Positions 8,253 to 16,813 of a stretch of DNA of 47,295 nt are shown here, in pieces (within the stretch, counting starts at the first letter, position 1; the number at the start of each line of letters is the position of its first letter). The stretch lies in the NCBI GenBank assembly GCA_030833315.1, contig JAURHM010000023.1, forward strand, positions 1-47,295. Reading direction: 5' to 3'. The notes under the pieces were generated by a model. That model made no database searches. It had not been told where the DNA came from and was given only the letters and a program-made list of their open reading frames with translations. The stretch is from Burkholderiales bacterium (lineage in GTDB: Bacteria; Pseudomonadota; Gammaproteobacteria; Burkholderiales; SG8-41). A program made the position numbers and the translations under genes.

Positions 8253-8981
8253 TTAGCGTGCCTGTGTCGCTGTGCGATGCCAGGCGACGCAGGCCTGTGC
8301 CAGTGCGCGGGTTGCATCAATACAGTGCATGGCTGCCGGATGTGGTGCAAATTCAACAGCTACCGGTGTTTCGGTGCAGGCCAGCACGACGGCGCAGGCA
8401 CCGGCGTCGAGCAGGTTTTCAACCGCCTGAATGGCCAGGTGATGCGCACGTTGCAGGTCGTTGGCTTTGACGCAGGCGATGGCCGGCATTACCAGATCGT
8501 CCTGATCGGCGCGGTTGCTGATCAGATAGTCGAGTCCGCGTGCTGCAAAGCGTTGTTGGAAAAAGCCGGCCTTGATGGTGCCTTCCGTACCGATCAAACC
8601 GATTTTGCCGCTGCCGATGCCGCGTTCCGCCAGCAGATCGCAGACTGCATCGGCGATATGCAGGATGGGCAGTCTGCCCTCCCGCAGCAGATCATCATGC
8701 CAGTAATGCGCCGTGTTGCAGGCGATGGCCACAGCCTGCGCGCCGGCCTGTTTCAGCGTGGCGATTCCGCGAAGCATGTATGGCAACGGTGATTCGCCGT
8801 TGCCGATGATCGCCGGCGGCCGGTCCGGGATCTGCGGCACGCCATAGGCAATATAGGGGATGTGGTCCTGATCGCAGCTGGCTGGTGTTTCGGCAACCAG
8901 TTTGGCCAGAAAGTCTGCTGTGGCAAGAGGGCCCATGCCGCCGAGAACGCCCAGCAGCGGGGAAGGTAGGGGAGTCGGCAT
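8253..8981 (-). CDS. Aspartate/glutamate racemase family protein
   Basis: Cofactor-independent racemase-type protein of 242 residues. LLGVLGGMGPLATADF near the N-terminus is the family opening. Two catalytic-type cysteines are in AIACNTAHYWH and VVLACTETPV, as needed for two-base racemisation, and the family's substrate Thr residues follow each Cys region. I start at the ATG at 8981. A GTG at 9053 would add 24 residues with no family resemblance. The gene is in the same direction as gltI and 158 bases upstream of it, so interconversion of L- and D-aspartate or glutamate near the matching importer is plausible. Confidence 0.85.
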   Translation of the reverse strand: MPTPLPSPLLGVLGGMGPLATADFLAKLVAETPASCDQDHIPYIAYGVPQIPDRPPAIIGNGESPLPYMLRGIATLKQAGAQAVAIACNTAHYWHDDLLREGRLPILHIADAVCDLLAERGIGSGKIGLIGTEGTIKAGFFQQRFAARGLDYLISNRADQDDLVMPAIACVKANDLQRAHHLAIQAVENLLDAGACAVVLACTETPVAVEFAPHPAAMHCIDATRALAQACVAWHRTATQAR

Positions 8982-9212
8982 ACTCGGGATAATTTGAGGG
9001 GCTAAATGGGGAACGTCAGTGTTGCAGGCCAACGAATATGACGCAAGCTTCACAAAAACTGCACTTCTAGGACTGCATAGTAGTCAGCAATCGTTCTGGC
9101 ACGGGCGGCTTGCTCCCGCGGCTCCGGCGATTGTCGGGGCTGGCATTACGCGATGGATCTGTTCAATAACTTGTTTCAACCCTGTTTAACCCATTAATCA
9201 CAGGAGTTTTCC

Positions 9213-9368
9213 ATGTCTGAAGAAAACAAGGCTGCGCAAGGGAGTGCGGCGCCCGGCGGCAAGAAGTTCGGTGAGATGAACGGATCGGAAAAAATCAAGT
9301 TTGTCGGCAAGGTGTTTGTGTTTCTGCTGACGGCCGGATTTGCCTATCCACACATCCTGCAGGACTGA
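9213..9368 (+). CDS. Small single-pass membrane protein, 51 residues
   Basis: A short frame begins with ATG at 9213, with AGGAG six bases upstream (9202-9206), a clearly better site than most genes here. The product has a hydrophilic N-terminal half rich in Glu, Lys, Gly and Ala. KFGEMNGSEKIKF is followed by one hydrophobic stretch (VGKVFVFLLTAGFAYPHIL) and the end QD. This suggests a membrane microprotein with one C-terminal segment. I do not recognise a named family. The flanking hairpins downstream and the strong ribosome site argue that it is a real gene. Function unknown. Confidence 0.65.
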   Translation: MSEENKAAQGSAAPGGKKFGEMNGSEKIKFVGKVFVFLLTAGFAYPHILQD

Positions 9369-9377
9369 TCTTGCATC

Positions 9378-9431
9378 ATCCGGGGCGCTCCTGCGTCCCG
9401 GATTGACTGAAGCCTTGCTCCCGCTTCAGTC
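9378..9431. terminator. Two tandem hairpins between convergent genes
   Basis: The first hairpin is an 11-base-pair stem (9378-9388 with 9393-9403, one G-T pair) and a four-base loop. The second is a nine-base-pair stem (9405-9413 with 9423-9431) that spans the stop of the alpha/beta hydrolase gene. Neither has a clear T-run, so they are weak as classical terminators. Their place between two converging genes suggests bidirectional transcription ending or mRNA 3'-end protection. Confidence 0.45.
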
Positions 9432-10289
9432 GATAAACGCTTCAATCAGGCGCGCGACCGCCGCAGGCTGGTCGTGGTGCATCATGTGCCCGGCCTCTTC
9501 AATCCAGCTTTCGCGATAGTCACGAAACGCGTTTTTGCGTTCGGCGAGCTGTTCCGGCGTGTCTTTCAGATAACCGGTGCCTTTTGAATCCCTTGCGAAT
9601 ACCCATTGCACTGGCGCTGCACATTCCCGCCAGCAGGCGATCAGTTCATCAATCCTGAACAGCACCGGATTCGCGCGCTTGTGGCGCGGGTCATGCAGCA
9701 GTTCAATCTTGTCGCTGGCGGTTTCGTGGGCCCAGGCGCGGGCGATGAACTGCGCTTTCTCCAGCGTAAGCCGCGGATTGTCGCTTTGCAGACGCGCCGC
9801 CAGCGCATCGTAGGAGCCGTAGATGCGGAAGCGCGGTTCCTCGGTCATCTCATCGAGCCAGCGGCGGTAACGCGCGGGTGCGTCGCCCGGGCTGGTGCGG
9901 GCCAGGCCGAAGCCTTCCAGCGACATCACCTGTGCCACCCGTTGCGGACGGATGCCGGCATAGGTGCAGGCGATCACGCCGCCCATGCTGTGGCCGACCA
10001 GCCGCGCCGGTGCGTCCGGCGAGTAGATGGCCAGCAGGGTATCGAGATCGGCGTAATAGTCGGGAAACCAGTAACCGTTGATTGACCATCCGGAGTGGCC
10101 GCAGCCGCGCCAGTCGGGTGCGATGACATGCCAGTCGCGTTTCAGCTCATCGACGACGAACTGGAATGACGCCGAAGCATCCATCCAGCCGTGCAGCAGG
10201 AACAGCGGCGGCGCCGATGCCGGCCCCCAGCTGCGAACATGGTGACGCAGGCCGTTGAATTGGTGAAAAGTCGTGTGAGCGGGCTTCAT
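9426..10289 (-). CDS. Alpha/beta-fold hydrolase
   Basis: Predicted cytosolic serine hydrolase of 287 residues. It shows the oxyanion motif LFLLHGWMDAS, the PDWRGCGHSG turn, the nucleophile elbow LVGHSMGGVIA and a C-terminal His in EEAGHMMHHDQP. An acid residue is probably in FARDSKG. Domain order and spacing match the alpha/beta hydrolase family, but substrate cannot be predicted. The ATG at 10289 fits the start of the fold; an upstream ATG at 10343 adds an unlikely 18-residue leader. It is divergent from dnaE and appears to be a single-gene unit. Confidence 0.85.
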   Translation of the reverse strand: MKPAHTTFHQFNGLRHHVRSWGPASAPPLFLLHGWMDASASFQFVVDELKRDWHVIAPDWRGCGHSGWSINGYWFPDYYADLDTLLAIYSPDAPARLVGHSMGGVIACTYAGIRPQRVAQVMSLEGFGLARTSPGDAPARYRRWLDEMTEEPRFRIYGSYDALAARLQSDNPRLTLEKAQFIARAWAHETASDKIELLHDPRHKRANPVLFRIDELIACWRECAAPVQWVFARDSKGTGYLKDTPEQLAERKNAFRDYRESWIEEAGHMMHHDQPAAVARLIEAFID

Positions 10290-10476
10290 CGGGTGACGGT
10301 AAGGGATGCAGGTCTCGGTAGAATGCGCGGCATTATGCGGCATTTGCGCGGCGCAGCGCCGGTTGCTGCGTACGTTATGGGCAGCAGCCTTGGCTATGTG
10401 GCGGATTTTATTGGCCTAAAACATTCCTGCGCGCATGCATTAATCCCGGCGCCGCCACACCGTAAAATAGCGCGTT

Positions 10477-13400
10477 ATGCAACCGTCGTTCGTCCACCTC
10501 CGCCTGCACAGCGAGTTCTCCATCGTTGATGGCATCGTGCGTATCGACGATGCGGTGGCTGCGGCCAAGGCCGACGGCATGCCGGCGCTGGCGCTGACCG
10601 ACCTCGGCAACGTCTTCGGCATGGTCAAGTTCTACAAGGAGGCGCGCGGCAACGGCGTCAAGCCGATCATCGGTTGCGACCTGCTGCTCAGCAACGAGAC
10701 CGACCGAGATAATTCTTTCCGCCTGCTGCTGCTGGCGCAGAACCACGAGGGTTATCTGCGCCTTTGTGAATTGCTGACCCGGGCGTATCGCAGCAACCAG
10801 TATCGCGGCCGTGCCGAAGTGATGAAGTCATGGTTTGAGGACATCGGTACCGGCGGCCTGATTGCACTGTCGGGTGCACACCAGGGCGACGTCGGCCAGG
10901 CGCTGATTGCCGGACAGGAGGACAATGCGCGCCGTCTCGCGCAGGACTGGGCGCAGCTTTTCCCCGGACGTTTTTATCTGGAAGTGCAGCGGCTGGGGCC
11001 GCAGGCGATGACTGCCGGCGCGGCTTCGGTGCCGGTGGAATTGCATGTCGGCCGCGCACTGAAATTGGCTGGCGAGCTGGGTCTGCCCGCGGTGGCCACC
11101 CACCCGGTGCAGTTCCTCAAGCCTGACGAATACCGCGCCCACGAGGCGAGGGTGTGCATCTCCGAGGGTTACATCCTGTCCGATCAGCGCCGTCCGCGGA
11201 AATTCAGCACCGAACAGTATTTCAAGACCCAGGCCGAGATGACGGCGCTGTTCGCCGATGTACCGGAAGTGCTGGAGAACTCGGTGGAGATCGCCAGGCG
11301 TTGCACGCTGGGCCTGACACTGGGCAAGAGCAGGTTGCCGCATTTTCCGACGCCTGAAGGTGTCAGCCTGGAGCAGCACCTGCGCACCTGCGCCGGTGAC
11401 GGGTTGTCGACGCGTCTCGCTGAACTGTATCCGGATGCCGCGGAGCGCGAAAAGCAGGAGCCTGTGTATCGCGAACGGCTGGAATTCGAAACCAAAACCA
11501 TCGTGCAGATGGGTTTCCCCGGCTACTTCCTGATCGTTGCCGACTTCATCAACTGGGCCAAGAACAACGGCGTGCCGGTCGGTCCAGGCCGTGGTTCGGG
11601 CGCCGGCTCGCTGGTGGCGTACAGTCTGGGCATTACCGATCTCGATCCGCTGCGCTACAACCTGCTGTTCGAACGCTTCCTCAATCCGGAACGCGTATCG
11701 ATGCCCGACTTCGATATCGACTTCTGCCAGGACGGCCGTGACCGCGTCATCGGTTATGTGAAGCAGCGTTACGGCGCCGACTCGGTGTCGCAGATTGCCA
11801 CTTTCGGTACCATGGCGGCGAAGGCGGTGGTGCGCGACGTCGGCCGCGTGCTCGACCTCGGTTACAACTTCTGCGACCAGCTGGCGAAGCTGATTCCCTT
11901 CCAGCCCGGCAAGCTGATCACGCTGGAAGAGGCGCGCAAGATGGAGCCGCAGCTGGCCGAGCGCGAGAAAAACGAAGAGGAAGTCGCCGAGCTGCTGGAA
12001 CTGGCGGGTACGCTCGAAGGCATGACCCGTAACGTCGGCATGCATGCCGGCGGTGTGCTGATCGCGCCGGGAAAACTCACCGATTTCTGTCCGCTGTATG
12101 TCGCCGACGCTTCGAACTCCGCAGTGAGCCAGTTCGACAAGGACGACGTCGAAGCCATCGGTCTGGTCAAGTTCGATTTTCTCGGTCTGACCACGCTGAC
12201 CATTCTCGACTGGACGCTGCGTTACATCCGCCAGCTGGATCCGTCCTCGACGCTGCAGCTCGAAAAACTGCCGCTGGACGACAAGGCCTCTTACGCGATT
12301 TTCCAGCAGGCCAATACCTCGGCCGTGTTCCAGTTTGAATCGCGCGGCATGCGCGACATGCTGAAAAGCGCCAAGCCTGACCGCTTCGGCGACATTATTG
12401 CGCTGGTTGCGCTGTACCGGCCGGGTCCGATGGAGCTGATTCCGGAATTCTGCGCGCGCAAACACGGCAAGCGTTTCAACTATCCCGACCCCCGCGTCGA
12501 AAGCATTCTCTCCGAGACCTATGCCATCATGGTGTACCAAGAGCAGGTGATGCAGATGGCGCAGATCATCGGTGGTTACAGCCTCGGCGGCGCCGATCTG
12601 CTGCGCCGTGCGATGGGCAAGAAAAAGCCCGAAGAAATGGCTGAGCACCGCGGCCTGTTCCGCGAAGGTGCGGCTAAAAACGGACTGTCGCAGACCAAGG
12701 CCGACGAACTGTTCGACCTGATGGAAAAGTTTGCCGGTTACGGTTTCAACAAGTCGCATGCCGCGGCGTACGCGCTGGTGGCCTATCACACCGCCTACAT
12801 GAAGGCGCACCATACCGCCGCGTTCATGGCGGCCAACATGTCGGCAGTGATGAACGATACCGACAAGGTGCAGCAGCTGGTCGACGACTCGCGTGAAAAC
12901 GGTCTTCAGGTTTTGGCGCCGGACGTCAACGCCGGCGGCTACCGTTTTGCGCCGGTGGATACCAAACGCATCCGTTACGGGCTTGGCGGCATCAAGGGCA
13001 CCGGTGAAGGTGCGATCAACCACATTGTCGAGGTGCGCGAGGCCAGCGGCCCGTTCAAGGACCTGTTCGATTTCTGTCATCGCGTTGACAAGCGCCTGGT
13101 CAACCGCCGCGTGGTCGAATCCCTGGTGCGTGCCGGTGCTTTTGACAGCGTTAATGACAACCGCGCCGAACTGATGGCCTGCGTCGGTCTGGCGCTGGAA
13201 TCTGCAGAGCAGGCCATGCGCTCTGCTTCGCAGAACAGCCTGTTCGGCGATGCCGTCGATGCGCCGCGCGTGGTAGCGCCGGCGAATGTGCCGCGCTGGG
13301 GCAAAAAAGAACTGCTGCAGAACGAGAAAATGGCGCTGGGTTTCTACCACAGCGATCATCTGTTCAATGTCTATCGTGAAGAAGTGCGGCGCATGGTCAG

Positions 13401-14001
13401 CCGCAAGCTGGGCGAATTGCAGACCGCCAGTGATATTGCCGGACGTTCGGTGACGGTGGCCGGCGTGGTGCTATCGGTACGGGTACAGAACACCGCCAGT
13501 GGTCGCATGGGCATCGTGCTGCTGGCAGACGACACCGGCAAACACGAGATCGTGGTGTTCCGTGAAGCCTTCGACCGGTTCCGCCACAAGCTGCGCGAGG
13601 ATGAGCTTCTGGTCATGGAAATCCGTGGCCGCCAGCGTTACCGCAGCGCCGAATCGGAATCCGACAACGGCAACGGCGCCGACAATTCGCTGCGGCTGGA
13701 AGCGCTGAATGTTCTGGATCTCAATGAGGCGCGCAACCGTTATGCCCGCGGCATCCTGTTGATCTGCAACGGCCAGTCTTCTGGTAACAAGCTGAAAGAG
13801 CTGCTGGCGCCGCATCGCCAGGGTTCCTGTCCGGTGGCCGTGGAGTATTCCAGCAACGGCGCGCGCTGCGAGGTCAAGCTGGGCCCGGCCTGGCAGGTCA
13901 ATATCAATGAAGACCTGATCCGTTCGCTGTCCGACTGGCTGCATCCGGAAAACGTCAAAGTCGTTTATGGCAGCAATGTCGAGCAGGGCGCAGCTGAATA
14001 A
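10477..14001 (+). CDS. dnaE: DNA polymerase III alpha subunit
   Basis: Catalytic subunit of the replicative polymerase, 1174 residues, normal for proteobacterial DnaE. The N-terminal PHP domain starts FVHLRLHSEFSIVDG. The polymerase core has GPGRGSGAGSLVAY and MPDFDIDF, placing the catalytic aspartates at 411 and 413, and KFDFLGLTTLT with the third at 567. An internal QNSLF at 919-923 is in the place of the beta-clamp binding motif. After it come the OB-fold region and the C-terminal tau-binding part. The ATG at 10477 has no strong ribosome site. The end overlaps the next gene by 35 bases. Confidence 0.97.
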   Translation: MQPSFVHLRLHSEFSIVDGIVRIDDAVAAAKADGMPALALTDLGNVFGMVKFYKEARGNGVKPIIGCDLLLSNETDRDNSFRLLLLAQNHEGYLRLCELLTRAYRSNQYRGRAEVMKSWFEDIGTGGLIALSGAHQGDVGQALIAGQEDNARRLAQDWAQLFPGRFYLEVQRLGPQAMTAGAASVPVELHVGRALKLAGELGLPAVATHPVQFLKPDEYRAHEARVCISEGYILSDQRRPRKFSTEQYFKTQAEMTALFADVPEVLENSVEIARRCTLGLTLGKSRLPHFPTPEGVSLEQHLRTCAGDGLSTRLAELYPDAAEREKQEPVYRERLEFETKTIVQMGFPGYFLIVADFINWAKNNGVPVGPGRGSGAGSLVAYSLGITDLDPLRYNLLFERFLNPERVSMPDFDIDFCQDGRDRVIGYVKQRYGADSVSQIATFGTMAAKAVVRDVGRVLDLGYNFCDQLAKLIPFQPGKLITLEEARKMEPQLAEREKNEEEVAELLELAGTLEGMTRNVGMHAGGVLIAPGKLTDFCPLYVADASNSAVSQFDKDDVEAIGLVKFDFLGLTTLTILDWTLRYIRQLDPSSTLQLEKLPLDDKASYAIFQQANTSAVFQFESRGMRDMLKSAKPDRFGDIIALVALYRPGPMELIPEFCARKHGKRFNYPDPRVESILSETYAIMVYQEQVMQMAQIIGGYSLGGADLLRRAMGKKKPEEMAEHRGLFREGAAKNGLSQTKADELFDLMEKFAGYGFNKSHAAAYALVAYHTAYMKAHHTAAFMAANMSAVMNDTDKVQQLVDDSRENGLQVLAPDVNAGGYRFAPVDTKRIRYGLGGIKGTGEGAINHIVEVREASGPFKDLFDFCHRVDKRLVNRRVVESLVRAGAFDSVNDNRAELMACVGLALESAEQAMRSASQNSLFGDAVDAPRVVAPANVPRWGKKELLQNEKMALGFYHSDHLFNVYREEVRRMVSRKLGELQTASDIAGRSVTVAGVVLSVRVQNTASGRMGIVLLADDTGKHEIVVFREAFDRFRHKLREDELLVMEIRGRQRYRSAESESDNGNGADNSLRLEALNVLDLNEARNRYARGILLICNGQSSGNKLKELLAPHRQGSCPVAVEYSSNGARCEVKLGPAWQVNINEDLIRSLSDWLHPENVKVVYGSNVEQGAAE

Positions 14002-14689
14002 CTGGTTTCGCGTTTTTGCTCTGCTGGCCCTGCTGTGGACGACCCCGGCAGCCGCAGGCGAGGCCGAATGGAAACTGCTGTTCGATCAGGCCAGCCTGCA
14101 TCTGCAGCGCGGCAATGTTGAGCAGGCCGAGCTTTTTGCACGTGAAGCCATTGCCGAAGCCGAGCGAAGCTTCGGCCGCAACAGCCGTGCAGTCGATCAG
14201 AGCATCGCGACACTGGGTCTGGTTTTGCGTTTTGCGCAGCTTTATCCCGAATCGGAAAAAGAATTGCGCCGCGCTCTGGCGATGCGCGAAAAAGTGCTCG
14301 GACCCCGTGCGGCCTCGGTCGGCATCCTGCTCAACAATCTGGCTGATGTCGTTCAGGCGCAGAAAAAATATGCCGAAGCGGAAAAACTGCATCGCCGTGT
14401 GCTGTCGATTTTCGAAAAAACCTACGGTGATGATCCGAAAACCGCGGCGAGCCTGAACAATCTCGGCGCGGTGCTGCAGGCCCAGGAGCGTTACGCCGAT
14501 GCGGAGCCGGTGCTGCGGCGCGCGCTGGCGATGAAGGAAAAAACGCTGGGTTCCAATAATCCCAGTGTCGCGCACACGCTGAACAATCTGGCGCAGGTGC
14601 TGGATGCGCTGGGCCGCAAAGCCGAGGCGGAAAAGCTGGCGGCCCGTGCAGCGGCCATCCATCGCGGTACGCCCGCCCCTGCGAAGTAA
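13967..14689 (+). CDS. Exported tetratricopeptide-repeat protein
   Basis: Protein of 240 residues with an N-terminal signal peptide (WFRVFALLALLWTTPAAAGEA). It has at least four kinesin-light-chain type TPRs, each about 42 residues with the recurring pattern of AL-NNLA and YAEAE-L-RR-L. Such repeats bind other proteins, so a periplasmic scaffolding role is likely. The frame begins inside dnaE and overlaps it by 35 bases. A second ATG three codons later (13976) is an equally good start. Overlap implies expression together with dnaE. No partner can be named. Confidence 0.8.
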   Translation: MAAMSSRAQLNNWFRVFALLALLWTTPAAAGEAEWKLLFDQASLHLQRGNVEQAELFAREAIAEAERSFGRNSRAVDQSIATLGLVLRFAQLYPESEKELRRALAMREKVLGPRAASVGILLNNLADVVQAQKKYAEAEKLHRRVLSIFEKTYGDDPKTAASLNNLGAVLQAQERYADAEPVLRRALAMKEKTLGSNNPSVAHTLNNLAQVLDALGRKAEAEKLAARAAAIHRGTPAPAK

Positions 14690-14712
14690 TTTAACTTTCT
14701 GATTTTAAATGA

Positions 14713-15000
14713 TTATCCCGTGGGGCGCACGATAAACTCTTCGTGCCGTCCTTCGGCGGGACTGACGTCAACGGCAGTGACCTCGGCGGCGCGTGGTCCG
14801 CGCTTTGCACATTCGATGATTTCGGCAACCGCTTCAGGGCTGCCGTTTACAACGGCTTCGACACTGCCGTCGATACGGTTACGCACCCAGCCTTTGATGT
14901 GCAACACGCCGGCTTTATATGCGATGTAGTTGCGGTAGCCCACGCCCTGTACCCGGCCGCGTACTATCAGATGCCTGGAAACGTACTCATTCACCGACAT
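14713..15000 (-). CDS. acyP: Acylphosphatase
   Basis: Small cytosolic enzyme of 95 residues that hydrolyses acyl phosphates such as acetyl phosphate. Both signatures are present: GRVQGVGYRNY with catalytic Arg23, and GWVRNRIDGSVE with Asn41. These positions match the classical enzyme. It follows and overlaps the end of the truncated SulP frame by 10 bases, and converges on the TPR gene. Confidence 0.93.
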   Translation of the reverse strand: MSVNEYVSRHLIVRGRVQGVGYRNYIAYKAGVLHIKGWVRNRIDGSVEAVVNGSPEAVAEIIECAKRGPRAAEVTAVDVSPAEGRHEEFIVRPTG

Positions 15001-15662
15001 TTTTCAACCCGCAACGATTTCACGTGCACGCACGATGCCGGAGGCGCGATGCGGCAGCAGGTGGCCCTCGCCCAGTTTTTCGGCCAGGTGAGGATCAGGA
15101 CCAGGCAGGCCAGACTCAGGCCGACGGTCGTCCAGTTGATGGTGTGCAGCGCTTGCCATAACACCCGGATCTGGGCGAAAAATTCTGCCGGCAGTTTTTC
15201 GGTGGTCAGCCCGAGGAAGTCCTTGAACTGCGAGAGCAAGATCAGCACCGCGATGCCCTTGGTAAAGCCGCTGATCACCGAGACCGGAATGAAACGGATC
15301 CAGGCGCCCATGCGCAGCAGACCCATCGCGAGCAGCATCACGCCGGCCATCATCGTGCAGATCAGCAGGTTGGTGACGCCATAATTGACCACGATGCCGT
15401 AGACAATGACGATAAAGGCACCCGTCGGTCCGCCTATCTGTACCCGTGAACCGCCGATTGCGGAAATGATGAGGCCGGCGATGATTGCGGTGTAGATGCC
15501 GGATTCCGGGGTCATGCCCGAAGCAATCGCAAAAGCGATCGCCAGCGGCAGGGCAAGAATGCCCACGGTGATGCCGGAGAGGATGTCGGTGCGCAGGCGG
15601 GCGGCGGTGTACTCGCCATACATTTCGAGCCAACGCGGACGGAACGCGGGCAGATGGATCAT
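14991..15662 (-). pseudogene. Truncated SulP-family anion transporter
   Basis: The frame starts at an ATG with AGGAAG upstream and encodes the N-terminal half of a SulP transporter. Visible elements are LRTDILSGITVGILALPLAIAFAIASG, GSRVQIGGPTGAFIVIVYG and FIPVSVISGFTKGIAVLILLSQFKDFLGL. Normal SulP proteins have about 500-560 residues and a C-terminal STAS domain. This one stops at 223 residues, inside the membrane region. From about position 15085 down, the frame changes to codons unusual for this genome (agg, tgc, cgg, ttg). Another frame over the same bases has normal codons and ends EKLGEGHLLPHRASGIV. A deletion or frameshift joining to foreign 3' sequence is the likely cause. Confidence 0.75.
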
Positions 15663-15693
15663 CGTACTTCCTAGAAAATGTTTGTGCCCTGGT

Positions 15694-16803
15694 TCAGTTG
15701 CTGCGGAACCGGCGCACCATGTCCTGATCCAGCGCAATGCCGAAACCAGGGTCTGTAGCGACCATCATCACTCCATTCTTGATTGTCGGGCGGTTCACCC
15801 ACATCTGCTGCCACACCGGATCGCGCTGCGGATCGGCAAAACATTCGGCGTAGGTGCCATGCGGAACGGCGGCCAGCATGTGGCTGGCGATCTGCGCTTC
15901 CTCGTGGTGGGCCATCGACAGGCCCGAGGCTGCGGCCATGCCGGCGGCGCGCAACCAGTCGGTGACACCGCCGCCCTCGGAGGCGTCGTAGTTGACCAAA
16001 TCAATGGCGCGCGCGTCGATCAGCCGGCGGATCGCGTGGCTGGTGATTTCACTCTGTCCTGCGGCGACCGGCATCGGGATCGCCTGGCGCACGCGCGCCA
16101 TCTGTGCGGCATCGTCGTACCAGTGGCAGGGTTCTTCGAACCAGCGGATATTGTACGGTTCGACCAGCCGCGCGAAGCGGATCGCGTCTTCAGCGACCCA
16201 GCCGCGGTTGGCGTCGACGCAGAGAATGAAATCATCGCCGACCGCCTTGCGCGCAGTAGCGACGCGTTTTGCATCCTCCTCCGGCGACAGTCCGCCGACT
16301 TTGAATTTGCAGCCGGCCATGCCGAAGTCGCGGTAGGACTCGACTTCGTGACCGATGTCGGCGAGCGTTTTGCCCGGCATGTAATAACCACCGATGGAAA
16401 TGATCGGCAGGCGGTCGGTGTAGCCGCCGAGCAGTTCGCGCACCGGTTTGCCCAGCGCTTTGCCGGTGAGATCCCAAATCGCGCAGTCCATGCAGGCGAT
16501 GGCTTCCAGCAGCAGCTTTTTGTCGCCGGCGGCGTGTGTCAGCGCAAACATGCGCTGCCAGGCGAGCTCACGCTCGAAGATCGACAGACCTTTGACGGCA
16601 TTGAACAGCTCGTTTTGCACCATCGCGGCGATCAGCGGACCGTGGGCGCGGTTGTCACCGTTGTAGACCTCGCTGACCAGCCCTTCATCGGTATGTAGCC
16701 GGGTGATTACGGTTGAGCGCTTGAGCACGCTGTAAGTGGAGCCGCCGAAATTTTTGCTCAGCGGTATGTCGATGGCGATGGCTTCGACAGCGGTGATACG
16801 CAT
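15694..16803 (-). CDS. Mandelate racemase/muconate lactonizing enzyme family protein
   Basis: Enolase-superfamily enzyme of 369 residues, which act by removing a proton next to a carboxylate. The catalytic pattern of the mandelate racemase subgroup is intact: Lys166 and Lys168 in CKFKVGG, metal ligands Asp197 (VDANRGW), Glu223 (WFEEPC) and Glu252 (AGQSE), the Asp273-His pair (NYDASEGGG and AHHEEAQIASH), and a late Glu at 320. Sugar-acid dehydratases and epimerases share this pattern, so the substrate is open. It lies 31 bases upstream of the SulP remnant in the same direction, which hints at an old uptake-and-catabolism unit. Confidence 0.88.
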   Translation of the reverse strand: MRITAVEAIAIDIPLSKNFGGSTYSVLKRSTVITRLHTDEGLVSEVYNGDNRAHGPLIAAMVQNELFNAVKGLSIFERELAWQRMFALTHAAGDKKLLLEAIACMDCAIWDLTGKALGKPVRELLGGYTDRLPIISIGGYYMPGKTLADIGHEVESYRDFGMAGCKFKVGGLSPEEDAKRVATARKAVGDDFILCVDANRGWVAEDAIRFARLVEPYNIRWFEEPCHWYDDAAQMARVRQAIPMPVAAGQSEITSHAIRRLIDARAIDLVNYDASEGGGVTDWLRAAGMAAASGLSMAHHEEAQIASHMLAAVPHGTYAECFADPQRDPVWQQMWVNRPTIKNGVMMVATDPGFGIALDQDMVRRFRSN

Positions 16804-16813
16804 CAGAATTCCT

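Noticed and set aside
9090-9115. TGGCAC followed by TTGCT, resembling a sigma-54 promoter upstream of the microprotein gene.
   Set aside because: The GG and GC elements are 12 bases apart, while sigma-54 promoters need 10. The distance rules it out as a standard site.
10440-10468. Promoter-like TAAAAT just before dnaE.
   Set aside because: It lies eight bases before the ATG, which would give almost no leader, and the -35 match is weak.
10828-13359. An 843-codon open frame on the minus strand opposite dnaE.
   Set aside because: It mirrors the codon periodicity of dnaE in a GC-rich genome. The peptide has no recognisable domain and is rich in His, Arg and Gln, as expected for an antisense shadow.
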